From a bacterium (GTDB lineage Bacteria; Cyanobacteriota; Vampirovibrionia; Gastranaerophilales; Gastranaerophilaceae), in assembly GCA_017476325.1 (NCBI GenBank), contig JAFUZZ010000162.1:1-32782 (forward strand): a stretch of 32,782 nucleotides of DNA, given 5' to 3'. How positions within the stretch are numbered: the stretch's first letter is position 1; every line of letters begins with the position of its first letter. Of this stretch, positions 1-6,181 are shown one piece after another. The notes beneath the pieces were generated by a model. That model saw only the letters and a program-made list of their open reading frames with translations. It searched no databases and had not been told where the DNA came from. The translations under genes and the position numbers were made by a program.

Positions 1-1060
1 TATCAAATCTGCCATCGGGGTCTGACATTTCGATTACAAGTGAGTCGTATCTGTCCTCCAAAAAATCCTCGTATTTTATGCTTTTGATAAACGGTTTGAA
101 TGTTTCTGATACGTCATGGTGGTTGTACATCAGGTGGATTTCAGGACGCAGAGAGTTAGTTGACGAAACATTTGAAACAGTTAGACCTCGATTTTTAAAC
201 GATTTGCGCGGATTATAAGAAATTGCATTAAACCAAGGCATAACTGCGTTGTTGAGCATTTTAACGGATTCATTCAAACAAACAAGAACAAATTTTTGTA
301 AAATAGTTCTGTTTTTAAGCCAAGGATTGTTTTCAAAAATAACGTCTTCGCTAATTAGATTATTTTCAGCCATTTGAGTAATAAGGTTGTAATTTTCAAG
401 AGTGTAGATTTTTTCTTTGTTGTTGATTATTTGTTTTACGGAGATTTTGTTTACAAATTGGCTAAGCTCAGGTTTTTGGGCGATATCTTCAATCAATTTG
501 GCAATCACGGAGATATCCTCCTCGTTGGTAACAAGCATAAGCCTGTCAGAACTTTCGTTATATTTGAAGTTAAGATATTTTTCTTCCATTTCGTCATACT
601 TTTTATCGATGTAGTTGGAAATTTTGTATCCTACGGCAGCAGCAAAAGTAAAAGCAATAATAGGAGTAAGAGTCGGTAACACTACGGTTAGTGGTGTTAA
701 CATGTAAATAGCAATATTTCCAACCGTAACAGTTGCCCCTGAAGAAAGAATTGCAGTTATGGTTGCTTGTCTAAGTCCTTCTTGAGGTGCGCTTGTTAAT
801 ATATCAAGACCAATAAGCCAAGGGGCTAAAAAATTTGAATCAATAAATCTTATTCCAGTAATAGAATTTTTAAAGCCTTGATTACTGAATATCTTCATGC
901 TTGATTGATATACAACATCTTTAACCGAATTTGTCGTATATACTATATTTTTCAAAATATTTGTATCCTCAGGAACGTTATATTGAGGTTCTTTTGTCAT
1001 CTTAATAGAAGCGACATCTTCATAATATTCCACTCCGCCTTGCAAAACTTTTTCTGTCAT
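1..1060 (-). CDS. Phage-tail/injection-hub-like protein (gpD type) with hydrophobic N-terminal region, partial
   Basis: The frame opens with ATG at 1060 and runs without a stop off the left edge (353 residues visible). Residues 101-145 are strongly hydrophobic and rich in Gly/Ala/Thr, enough for one or two membrane passes. Residues 150-305 are mixed helical and not recognised. From about residue 305 the pattern changes (RPEIHLMY..HDVSETFKPFIKSIKY) and ends in DSLVIEMSDPDGRFD. This resembles the opening of phage late-control D / baseplate hub proteins, where a short beta stretch is followed by a 'D-L-x-L-x-L-x-D-x-D-G-R' segment. That match is by eye and the diagnostic domain is cut off. The start codon overlaps the upstream stop by one base (TAATG) and has GGAGG upstream, so it belongs to one transcript with the two membrane genes. 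A long N-terminal extension before a hub is unusual. It could instead be an unrelated membrane protein. Confidence 0.5.
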   Translation of the reverse strand, partial: MTEKVLQGGVEYYEDVASIKMTKEPQYNVPEDTNILKNIVYTTNSVKDVVYQSSMKIFSNQGFKNSITGIRFIDSNFLAPWLIGLDILTSAPQEGLRQATITAILSSGATVTVGNIAIYMLTPLTVVLPTLTPIIAFTFAAAVGYKISNYIDKKYDEMEEKYLNFKYNESSDRLMLVTNEEDISVIAKLIEDIAQKPELSQFVNKISVKQIINNKEKIYTLENYNLITQMAENNLISEDVIFENNPWLKNRTILQKFVLVCLNESVKMLNNAVMPWFNAISYNPRKSFKNRGLTVSNVSSTNSLRPEIHLMYNHHDVSETFKPFIKSIKYEDFLEDRYDSLVIEMSDPDGRFD

Positions 1061-1644
1061 TAATTTTCCTCCTTATAATTATCTAGTAACAGTTGTAGTT
1101 TAGGATAAATTTTATTCATATCATTTGTATGTAAATTAACAATATCTCCATTACTCAATTTTAAAACAATTTTATATTCTATTTTTTGGTAGGATACAAT
1201 CTCGGAATATTTAATATTTCTTGATGAAGTCCAAAACTTAGCAAAAAAATTTAATTTATCAGGAACTCGAATAACAATTTGTTTTTTTGTGAAAATAAAT
1301 ACGTGAGCAAGAACCTGTACCCAAGCTAAATAATAAATTCCAAAAATTAGAAGAATAAAATGTTTATTAACTTGCGTAATGAAAAGATTATTAGTAATAT
1401 CCGAAAAAATGTACATTGGAAATATTGATGACCCTATGACAAAACCTATTAAACCCGGAATAAATATTGTAGATTTCCAAGTCGGTGAATAAACGAATTC
1501 GATTTTTTCATTGGGAAACTCTCTTTTAAATTTTGCTAAATGAACGTATTTCCAAGTTTTGTTTACAACAACTGCGATTATTATTGCAACAACTCCCGTT
1601 AATATTCCGCAAAGCATTTCAAAATCCAATAAATCCATTGTCAT
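1060..1644 (-). CDS. Membrane protein, paralogue 2 of a tandem pair (unknown function)
   Basis: A 194-residue protein of unknown function. There is a hydrophobic helix at about residues 11-29, then a basic cytosolic-looking stretch (WKYVHLAKFKREFPNEKIEFVY). Two further membrane helices lie at roughly 59-80 and 93-117, and a soluble C-terminal half of about 75 residues ends DNYKEEN. Residues 1-57 are identical to the upstream neighbour, while the middle and C-terminal parts are strongly divergent. Start and stop both overlap neighbouring genes by one base (TAATG), implying translational coupling with the genes on either side. A second in-frame ATG two codons later (MTM) could also serve. PH-like or immunity-type membrane proteins have a similar build, but no family is claimed. 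Confidence 0.8.
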   Translation of the reverse strand: MTMDLLDFEMLCGILTGVVAIIIAVVVNKTWKYVHLAKFKREFPNEKIEFVYSPTWKSTIFIPGLIGFVIGSSIFPMYIFSDITNNLFITQVNKHFILLIFGIYYLAWVQVLAHVFIFTKKQIVIRVPDKLNFFAKFWTSSRNIKYSEIVSYQKIEYKIVLKLSNGDIVNLHTNDMNKIYPKLQLLLDNYKEEN

Positions 1645-2228
1645 TAATTTTTCTCCTTGTAATTATTTAGTAACAGTTGTAATTTGTTGTATGTTTTTGG
1701 GGATATATCACATACAAGTTTTTCAGTTTCCTCGTTAGAAAAATGTAATTTAATTCCATATTCAAATTTTTCTATAAAATCTATTTTTTCATAAAATATG
1801 CTACCGGATTTATAAGATATTTGTGTGAAAAAACCCAGCTTGTCCGGCACATATATAACTATACGGCTAGATGTATAAATTAAAACAGAACATACACCTA
1901 CAAGTATTATTAAAAAAAATACGATACATATTAAAAGAAAGAAATATTTATTTGATTGTGTTGTAAGATATATACTATTAATACTTGGAAATAATACTAA
2001 TGGAGTAAATGTTGAACCCAAAACAAACCCACATAACATCGGTAAACCTATTAATATTTTCCAAGTAGGTGAATAAACGAATTCAATTTTTTCATTAGGA
2101 AACTCTCTTTTAAATTTTGCTAAATGAACATATTTCCAAGTTTTGTTTACAACAACTGCGATTATTATTGCAACAACTCCCGTTAATATTCCACAAAGCA
2201 TTTCAAAATCCAATAAATCCATTGTCAT
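1644..2228 (-). CDS. Membrane protein, paralogue 1 of a tandem pair (unknown function)
   Basis: First gene of the left-hand operon, 194 residues. It has the same plan as the next gene: an N-terminal helix at 11-29, two helices near 59-82 and 92-117, and a soluble C-terminal domain ending NNYKEKN. The first 57 residues match the paralogue exactly, and the four DNA differences I can see in that block are all synonymous. After residue 57 the two diverge sharply apart from the extreme C-terminus. An AAGGAGG-type ribosome binding site sits just upstream of the ATG. An AT-rich stretch with a TATTATAA-like -10 lies about 20-30 bases upstream. Function unknown. Confidence 0.8.
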   Translation of the reverse strand: MTMDLLDFEMLCGILTGVVAIIIAVVVNKTWKYVHLAKFKREFPNEKIEFVYSPTWKILIGLPMLCGFVLGSTFTPLVLFPSINSIYLTTQSNKYFFLLICIVFFLIILVGVCSVLIYTSSRIVIYVPDKLGFFTQISYKSGSIFYEKIDFIEKFEYGIKLHFSNEETEKLVCDISPKTYNKLQLLLNNYKEKN

Positions 2229-2872
2229 TAAATTTCCTCCTTACGTTTTTATAATAATAAACTACTTTTAAAAAATTTTCCATTAATTTTTGATAGATTA
2301 TTTTTATATAAAATTTTTTCGAAAAAAAATATATAAAAAAAGTGTGACTAAAAAGCAGTCAGTCATTGCGAAGAGTGAAACGACAAAGCAGCGGATTTCC
2401 GTACGGATGGCGTCGAGGACGAAGTCCGAGCAAATCTGGCAAACGGAAAAAGCGAACTTGTGGCGAAGCCACAAAAAGCGATTCTCTGCGAGCGTGGAGC
2501 GCTACCGAGCGAAGGCTGTCGGAGGCGGAGTACTCCGCCGACAGAATGCCGTTATACGCGAGGGAGATAGACAGGAAATCCAAGACCAATCCCAGGCGCG
2601 TCAAAAGAGCAATCCGTTAAAGACATAGGATCACGACGTCGTGCTGACGCACTCCTCGTGATGACATGTAGTACTAATGAATGCGAACATAATGGACTCT
2701 ATTCCAATTACGCATTGAACGCAACGAACTCCTCACCATGTCATTGCGAGAGTTCGAAGAACCCGTACATTGTTGTCCCGAATAATTTTGTAAAAAAAAA
2801 GAGCAAGACGCAGCAAATAAATGCTGTTTGTCCTAAAATAAAGTTGTCCGGACAATAAATTAGGAGGTCGTC
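2229..2872. other. Non-coding interval with promoter, hairpin cluster and IS end
   Basis: Short frames here have no ribosome binding site, and their translations are those of a palindromic repeat, so I see no gene. From left to right it holds the promoter area of the membrane-protein operon (2229-2290), a very AT-rich stretch (2291-2340), a G+C-rich hairpin cluster (about 2342-2665), a second half-copy of the ATTGCGA repeat near 2740, and the left end of an IS4-type element (from about 2801). Confidence 0.6.
2342..2665. repeat. G+C-rich cluster of palindromes, expanded member of the GTCATTGCGA intergenic repeat family
   Basis: The left end (2342-2397) closely matches the left end of the element at 19293, including TGAC.AAAAAG, GTCATTGCGA and GAGTGAAACGAC. 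The interior carries a series of hairpins: TCCGTACGGA (2398-2407), GGAC-GAA-GTCC (2417-2427), TTGTGGC-GAA-GCCACAA (2458-2474), a 16-base palindrome at 2524-2539 flanked by CTGTC/GACAG, CACGACGTCGTG (2632-2643), and ATCACGA/TCGTGAT (2630-2636 with 2656-2662). Base composition is far richer in G+C than the surroundings. It may be a non-autonomous mobile repeat or a structured RNA. Confidence 0.6.
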
Positions 2873-3010
2873 TTGCAAAAAGATAATACCATAATCGGAA
2901 AACTTTTGTCAGGTATAAACCGTAAGAAATTCAAGCGAATAGTCGATAAGTACAATGGAGAACATCACTCAAGTATATCAAAATACGTTTTAAATGCTTT
3001 TCCGATATAG
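2801..3010 (+). mobile_element. 5' remnant of an IS4-type insertion sequence
   Basis: The left boundary and leader of an IS are followed by about 45 codons of transposase, then the sequence runs straight into the 3' end of the convergent nnrD gene. GCAAGACG (2803-2810) can pair with CGTCTTGC (2869-2876), which would hide the ribosome binding site AGGAGG (2863-2868) and the TTG start. Such leader hairpins are known in several IS elements. TTGTCCGGACAA (2844-2855) is a second palindrome. The rest of the element is gone. Confidence 0.5.
2873..3010 (+). pseudogene. IS4-family transposase N-terminal fragment (DUF4372-like)
   Basis: A frame beginning at TTG 2873, five bases after AGGAGG, encodes 45 residues. 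The part TIIGKLLSGINRKKF followed by KRIVDKYNGEHHSS fits the small N-terminal DUF4372 domain of IS4-type transposases (pattern 'T-x-[FI]-G-[QK]-[ML]-L-S-x-I-x-R-x-x-F-x-x-x-V-x-x-Y-x-G'). After about residue 33 the similarity ends and the frame closes at TAG 3008-3010, within DNA that encodes the end of the convergent nnrD. The DDE catalytic domain is absent, so this cannot be active. The alternative is a chance short frame, but the strong ribosome binding site and motif argue against that. Confidence 0.5.
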
Positions 3011-3783
3011 TTGTTCAAATCACTTGCAAGAACGGAATATTCGCTCAAATCTTTTGATGCCAATTCTCCCGCAAGTCCATGTACAAAAACTCCTGTTTTT
3101 GCCGCGTTGAAACAATCTAATCCCTGTGCCAAAAATCCTCCGATTATTCCCGCAAGCACATCCCCGCTTCCGGCTTTTGCAAGGGCGGAGTTTCCCGTAT
3201 TATTTATATAAATATTTTTATCCTTATTTGCAACAAGAGTGTTGTGCAGCTTCAAAACTACCGTTGCACTATATTTCTCAACACATTTTAGTGTAACCTC
3301 TTTCGGATTTTTAAGTATGTCGTCAACAGAAATGTTCATTAATCTTGACATTTCTTTGGGATGTGGCGTTAGAATTGTATTTGGCGGAAGTTTACAGTTG
3401 TTTTTTGATAAAATATTTAGTCCGTCAGCGTCAATGACCAATGGAAGATTTCTGATATTATCTAATGTGTGCCAAAATGTTTCAACCGCATCATTGTCTT
3501 GAGAAAGTCCGCAGCCTAAAATTACGGATGAAATTCCCGAAAAATTTATTTTTTGACGTTTGATTAAAACAAGTTCGGGAACTTGAAACGATGCTGCCGT
3601 AAGGGTGTTTTCACTGCTGCATAAAATAACTTTGCCTGCGCCTGATTTTAATGCTGCAACACTTGACAATATTGCCGCTCCGGAGTATTCATTCGAACCG
3701 GATACGTTTAAAACGGTCCCGAAAGTTCCTTTATTTGAATTTTGTTCACGCTTTGGAAACACCATGTCATTATGGGTCTTCAT
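2965..3783 (-). CDS. nnrD: ADP-dependent NAD(P)H-hydrate dehydratase
   Basis: Repairs hydrated NAD(P)H (NADHX/NADPHX) by ADP-dependent dehydration. It is a ribokinase-fold protein of the YjeF C-terminal family. Visible family signatures are KGTFGTVL near the N-terminus, SGAAILSSVAALKSGAGKV, VIDADGLNIL, ILTPHPKEMSRLM and the nucleotide-site loop GNSALAKAGSGDVLAGIIGG. I place the start at ATG 3783 (272 residues, close to the stand-alone family length). It has AGGA upstream and overlaps the preceding small gene by 14 bases. An in-frame ATG at 3837 would add 18 residues but overlap that gene much more. There is no N-terminal epimerase (NnrE) domain. The stop TGA at 2965 lies at the junction with IS4-type DNA, so the last codons may have been changed by the insertion. 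Confidence 0.9.
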   Translation of the reverse strand: MKTHNDMVFPKREQNSNKGTFGTVLNVSGSNEYSGAAILSSVAALKSGAGKVILCSSENTLTAASFQVPELVLIKRQKINFSGISSVILGCGLSQDNDAVETFWHTLDNIRNLPLVIDADGLNILSKNNCKLPPNTILTPHPKEMSRLMNISVDDILKNPKEVTLKCVEKYSATVVLKLHNTLVANKDKNIYINNTGNSALAKAGSGDVLAGIIGGFLAQGLDCFNAAKTGVFVHGLAGELASKDLSEYSVLASDLNNYIGKAFKTYFDILE

Positions 3784-3934
3784 AGGTGTATTGTCCTTTT
3801 TCTCGCAGTTGACGTTTGTATTCAAGACGTTCTTCAACAGTCATTGTTTCCATTTTTTTCAAATCTTCGTCGAACCATTTTATTTTTCGGGCTGTAAATT
3901 GCAGTCCCTCCATTTCACTTTCGTGTCTGTCCAT
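3770..3934 (-). CDS. Small hypothetical protein (54 residues)
   Basis: A compact frame, ATG 3934 to TAA 3770, fits the gap between the 104-residue gene (2 bases upstream) and nnrD (14-base overlap). That tight packing is the main evidence that it is real. The product begins MDRHESEMEGLQFTARK and ends EKGQYTYEDP. It is charged and probably helical, and has no membrane segment or signal peptide. I do not recognise a family. An internal ATG at residue 8 is an alternative start. Confidence 0.5.
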   Translation of the reverse strand: MDRHESEMEGLQFTARKIKWFDEDLKKMETMTVEERLEYKRQLREKGQYTYEDP

Positions 3935-3936
3935 AT

Positions 3937-4251
3937 TTACTCCGGTTTTGCTTTTTTAATTAAATTCTCTGTATAATTTAAAACTTTTGTCAACGTATCC
4001 TCTCTTGACAGTGCATCAATAAGAGTTTGTTTTTCTCCGTCAAAAATAAAATTTGAATACGAGAAATCACTGTTTTTCTTTGCAACTTCAACTGTCATTG
4101 AAAATTCATCGTCAATTTCTTTTATGCAATAAAGTATTAAACATCCGCCATGTTCGCAGAGTTTTTCTATCGGAAAATCGTTACTGTTTTCCAACAGAGT
4201 TTTTATTTCATAAATTACATCTGTTATTATTTTTTGAAGTTTTGTATTCAT
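3937..4251 (-). CDS. Hypothetical protein (104 residues)
   Basis: A soluble protein of unknown function, predicted alpha then beta: a helix (MNTKLQKIITDVIYEIKTLL), two or three beta strands around CLILYCIKEIDDEFSMTVEV, and C-terminal helices. It lies 17 bases after the RelA/SpoT-fold gene and 2 bases before the 54-residue gene, so it is in the same transcript. Its position directly behind a putative alarmone-synthetase-type toxin makes it a candidate partner or neutraliser, but nothing in the sequence itself shows that. No good ribosome binding site precedes the ATG, which suggests coupling to the upstream gene. Confidence 0.65.
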   Translation of the reverse strand: MNTKLQKIITDVIYEIKTLLENSNDFPIEKLCEHGGCLILYCIKEIDDEFSMTVEVAKKNSDFSYSNFIFDGEKQTLIDALSREDTLTKVLNYTENLIKKAKPE

Positions 4252-4268
4252 AGTTGTGTAAATTAATA

Positions 4269-5684
4269 TTATTTGTGAAGAGAAAGAAGTCCCTCTTCGG
4301 TAATTTTTTCTATCAATGCAGGGTCAATAATTCTGTTATAAGGGACGCAATTTTGTAAATCTTTCGGCAAATTATCATTTGCTGCCCAAAATAATTTACG
4401 GGTAAGTTCCGGTTTCGGAATTTCGATGCCAAGTTCGCTCAGACGATGGTATTTGTATGTGTCGGAAAGATATTTTGAATATTCTTCATAGCTTTCTTTT
4501 GACATTCCCCGCATTATTGTTTTTATTTTATCATATATTTTTTCTGTTTTTTTGCCTTGACGAATGTCGTATGGAATATGCTCAATTTCCGCAAAGTTAT
4601 TCACGTTTTTACCGCGAATTTGAATTTCCGCATCAGCAAGCATTTGACCCGTTGTGTAGTTAGTTTTAAGATTTGCCTGAGTAGTCGTGTATCCCGAACT
4701 TTTTGTCGCCTTTTCCGAGTTTGTGTTTATAAAACGGCGAATTCCCTGAAAGAATCCCTCAGGTTTTCTTTCTAATTCGACTCTTTGCCAACTGTCCAAG
4801 TTATTTTTGTTTACTATAGTTAAAGGTTTATGGGTTATTTCCTCGTAGTTGTGGGCAATTCTTTTTAATTGAGTATCTGAGAAATAAGACGTTATTTCGT
4901 TTCCGTAATTGTTAAATTCGTCGTCCGCTAACTCAAGGGTTCCTTTTTTAAGCAGTTCAATAAATTTACTTACAAATTCATTCGTTTGAAATTCTTTTAG
5001 TTTGTTGAGACCTTTTTGTACTATTTTTTTTGTATCTTCGTCCAAAGTGTCCATTTTGGCTACGTTTGCAATAAAATCTTTATAAGTCATTTTATTATCC
5101 AGGGCTTTTTCCAAAACCTTTTGAGATTTTTCCTTAGAAATGTTTTTTAATACAATTCTTGCCCCGTATCCGTCACCGATACCCTTGGCGATTTCATTGG
5201 TATTTAAAGTTTCAAGTTTTCCTTTTCCGTATTTTGAAATAAGTTTGGATAAAACAGAGGATTTGCTCTTAGAGCGCGTCCCGATGCTGTCAACAGAATA
5301 TATGTCGGAAAATTCTTGTTTACACAGGTTTTTAATTTTCCCAACGTTATTTTTATAGTTATCGGATAATATTTGAGAGACTTCTTCAAGAGACTTGAGT
5401 GCCTCGATTGGTTTTTGTTTCAAACGCAGAGCCTGTTTAACGAGGTTTTCAATGTCTTTTTGCTCAAGGTCGGGATATTGGTTTGCTATTCTTTTGGTTT
5501 GTTTTTGAATTTCTTTTTCAAATTTTTTGTTAAATAAAATCTTGTTTAAAAAACTTTGTTTTAGAGATATCGGTTTTGCACTCTTTTCAAAAACATCGGG
5601 TTCCACAGTTAAAAAAACTCTGTTTCCAATGTTTTTAGCCGCTGTTTCTATTGATAAATTTTGAGACAGTTTATCTATACGCAT
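4269..5684 (-). CDS. RelA/SpoT-synthetase-fold protein, possible effector
   Basis: Four signatures of the (p)ppGpp-synthetase nucleotidyltransferase fold appear in order (numbering from an upstream ATG at 5705). They are R144-SKSKSSVLSKL (RxK...SxxxK-like substrate loop), G-D178-GYGAR-IVL (the D-x-x-G-x-R metal-site motif), SSGY339-TTTQANL (NGYxSxH-like, with His replaced by Gln), and E360-IQIR followed by NNFAEIEH376IPYDIRQGK (the ExQxR catalytic Glu and the downstream His). About 155 residues separate the D and Y motifs, against about 60 in RelA, so a helical insertion is present. No HD hydrolase, TGS or ACT domain is seen, so it is not a housekeeping Rel. I prefer the start at ATG 5684 (471 residues). 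It has AGAAGAGAG upstream and gives MRIDKLSQN, like the N-termini of the neighbouring effector-like proteins. Activity is unproven; it could make (p)ppGpp or (p)ppApp, or pyrophosphorylate RNA. Confidence 0.6.
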   Translation of the reverse strand: MRIDKLSQNLSIETAAKNIGNRVFLTVEPDVFEKSAKPISLKQSFLNKILFNKKFEKEIQKQTKRIANQYPDLEQKDIENLVKQALRLKQKPIEALKSLEEVSQILSDNYKNNVGKIKNLCKQEFSDIYSVDSIGTRSKSKSSVLSKLISKYGKGKLETLNTNEIAKGIGDGYGARIVLKNISKEKSQKVLEKALDNKMTYKDFIANVAKMDTLDEDTKKIVQKGLNKLKEFQTNEFVSKFIELLKKGTLELADDEFNNYGNEITSYFSDTQLKRIAHNYEEITHKPLTIVNKNNLDSWQRVELERKPEGFFQGIRRFINTNSEKATKSSGYTTTQANLKTNYTTGQMLADAEIQIRGKNVNNFAEIEHIPYDIRQGKKTEKIYDKIKTIMRGMSKESYEEYSKYLSDTYKYHRLSELGIEIPKPELTRKLFWAANDNLPKDLQNCVPYNRIIDPALIEKITEEGLLSLHK

Positions 5685-5811
5685 TCCAAAATCTCTCTTC
5701 TGCATGCTTTGTCGGCAGAAAATACAAAAACTTTAACTTGATTTGTAATCTCTAAAAATATTTTAGATTGAAATTTTATTACATTCTTTCGGAGGCTAAA
5801 AAGGGGAAACA

Positions 5812-5844
5812 GAAACTGTTTAAATAAATTTTTTAAACAGTTTC
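5812..5844. other. Perfect 13-bp AT-rich hairpin
   Basis: GAAACTGTTTAAA (5812-5824) pairs with TTTAAACAGTTTC (5832-5844) across a 7-base loop. It lies in the 5' leader of the RelA/SpoT-fold gene, about 130 bases before the chosen start. The low G+C makes it a weak terminator. A protein-binding palindrome or leader structure is equally possible. Confidence 0.5.
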
Positions 5845-6016
5845 AAACTTTTGTTGTCACTTTAAAACCGATGGATTTACTGTTCTTTCAAACACATAAC
5901 GCGGTTTTTCAAAAACACACCTGTTCGATTTCGTTTTGTAACTACACTTTCCTACCTTATACTATATATAAAAAATTTTTCGTGAAAAAATTGTCAGCGT
6001 ATCTCATTCATGTTTT

Positions 6017-6037
6017 CATGTTTTTACAAAAGTTTAC
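6017..6037 (-). promoter_or_regulatory. Island upstream motif, copy 1
   Basis: CATG followed by TTTTTACAAAAGTTTAC (plus-strand reading). The 17-base core is identical to the copy at 11563-11579. It sits about 330 bases upstream of the RelA/SpoT-fold gene, on the side from which that gene would be transcribed. Confidence 0.45.
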
Positions 6038-6086
6038 AAACTAAGTAACAGTACCGAAGAGTATTCATTCTGAGCATAAAAACACC

Positions 6087-6163
6087 GTCATTACGAGAAA
6101 CAAGGTGACGAAGTAATCCATGACAAATCTTATTCGGGATTGCACCACTACATTCGCAATGAC
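6087..6163. repeat. GTCATTGCGA-family intergenic palindromic repeat
   Basis: The left half GTCATTACGAG...GACGAAGTAATCC (6087-6119) and the right half GGGATTGC...CGCAATGAC (to 6163) form an imperfect inverted repeat. It is the same family as the element at 19293-19426. It lies just after the 3' end of an ADP-ribosyltransferase gene. Confidence 0.65.
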
Positions 6164-6181
6164 GAATAGTGTAAACGCTTT

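Larger units (their letters stand above)
5685..6181. other. Long intergenic region upstream of the RelA/SpoT-fold gene
   Basis: No convincing gene. On the minus strand it holds the leader of the RelA/SpoT-fold gene, a 13-base-pair hairpin (5812-5844), AT-rich promoter-like sequence around 5960-5995, one copy of the island's upstream motif (6017-6037) and one GTCATT.CGA repeat element (6087-6163). A short minus frame through 6024-6212 only translates the repeat. Confidence 0.6.

Noticed and set aside
374-679. Plus-strand frames inside the left-edge gene
   Set aside because: They lie opposite the long minus-strand hub-like frame, which has a strong ribosome binding site and coupled start; the plus frames are antisense by-products.
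2290-2628. Plus- and minus-strand reading frames of 80-112 codons in the G+C-rich block
   Set aside because: They cover a palindromic repeat in several frames at once, lack ribosome binding sites, and translate to Arg/Ser-rich sequence typical of such repeats.
2342-2665. Integron attC or CRISPR array
   Set aside because: No regular repeat-spacer pattern, no integrase or cas genes, and the hairpins differ in sequence from one another.
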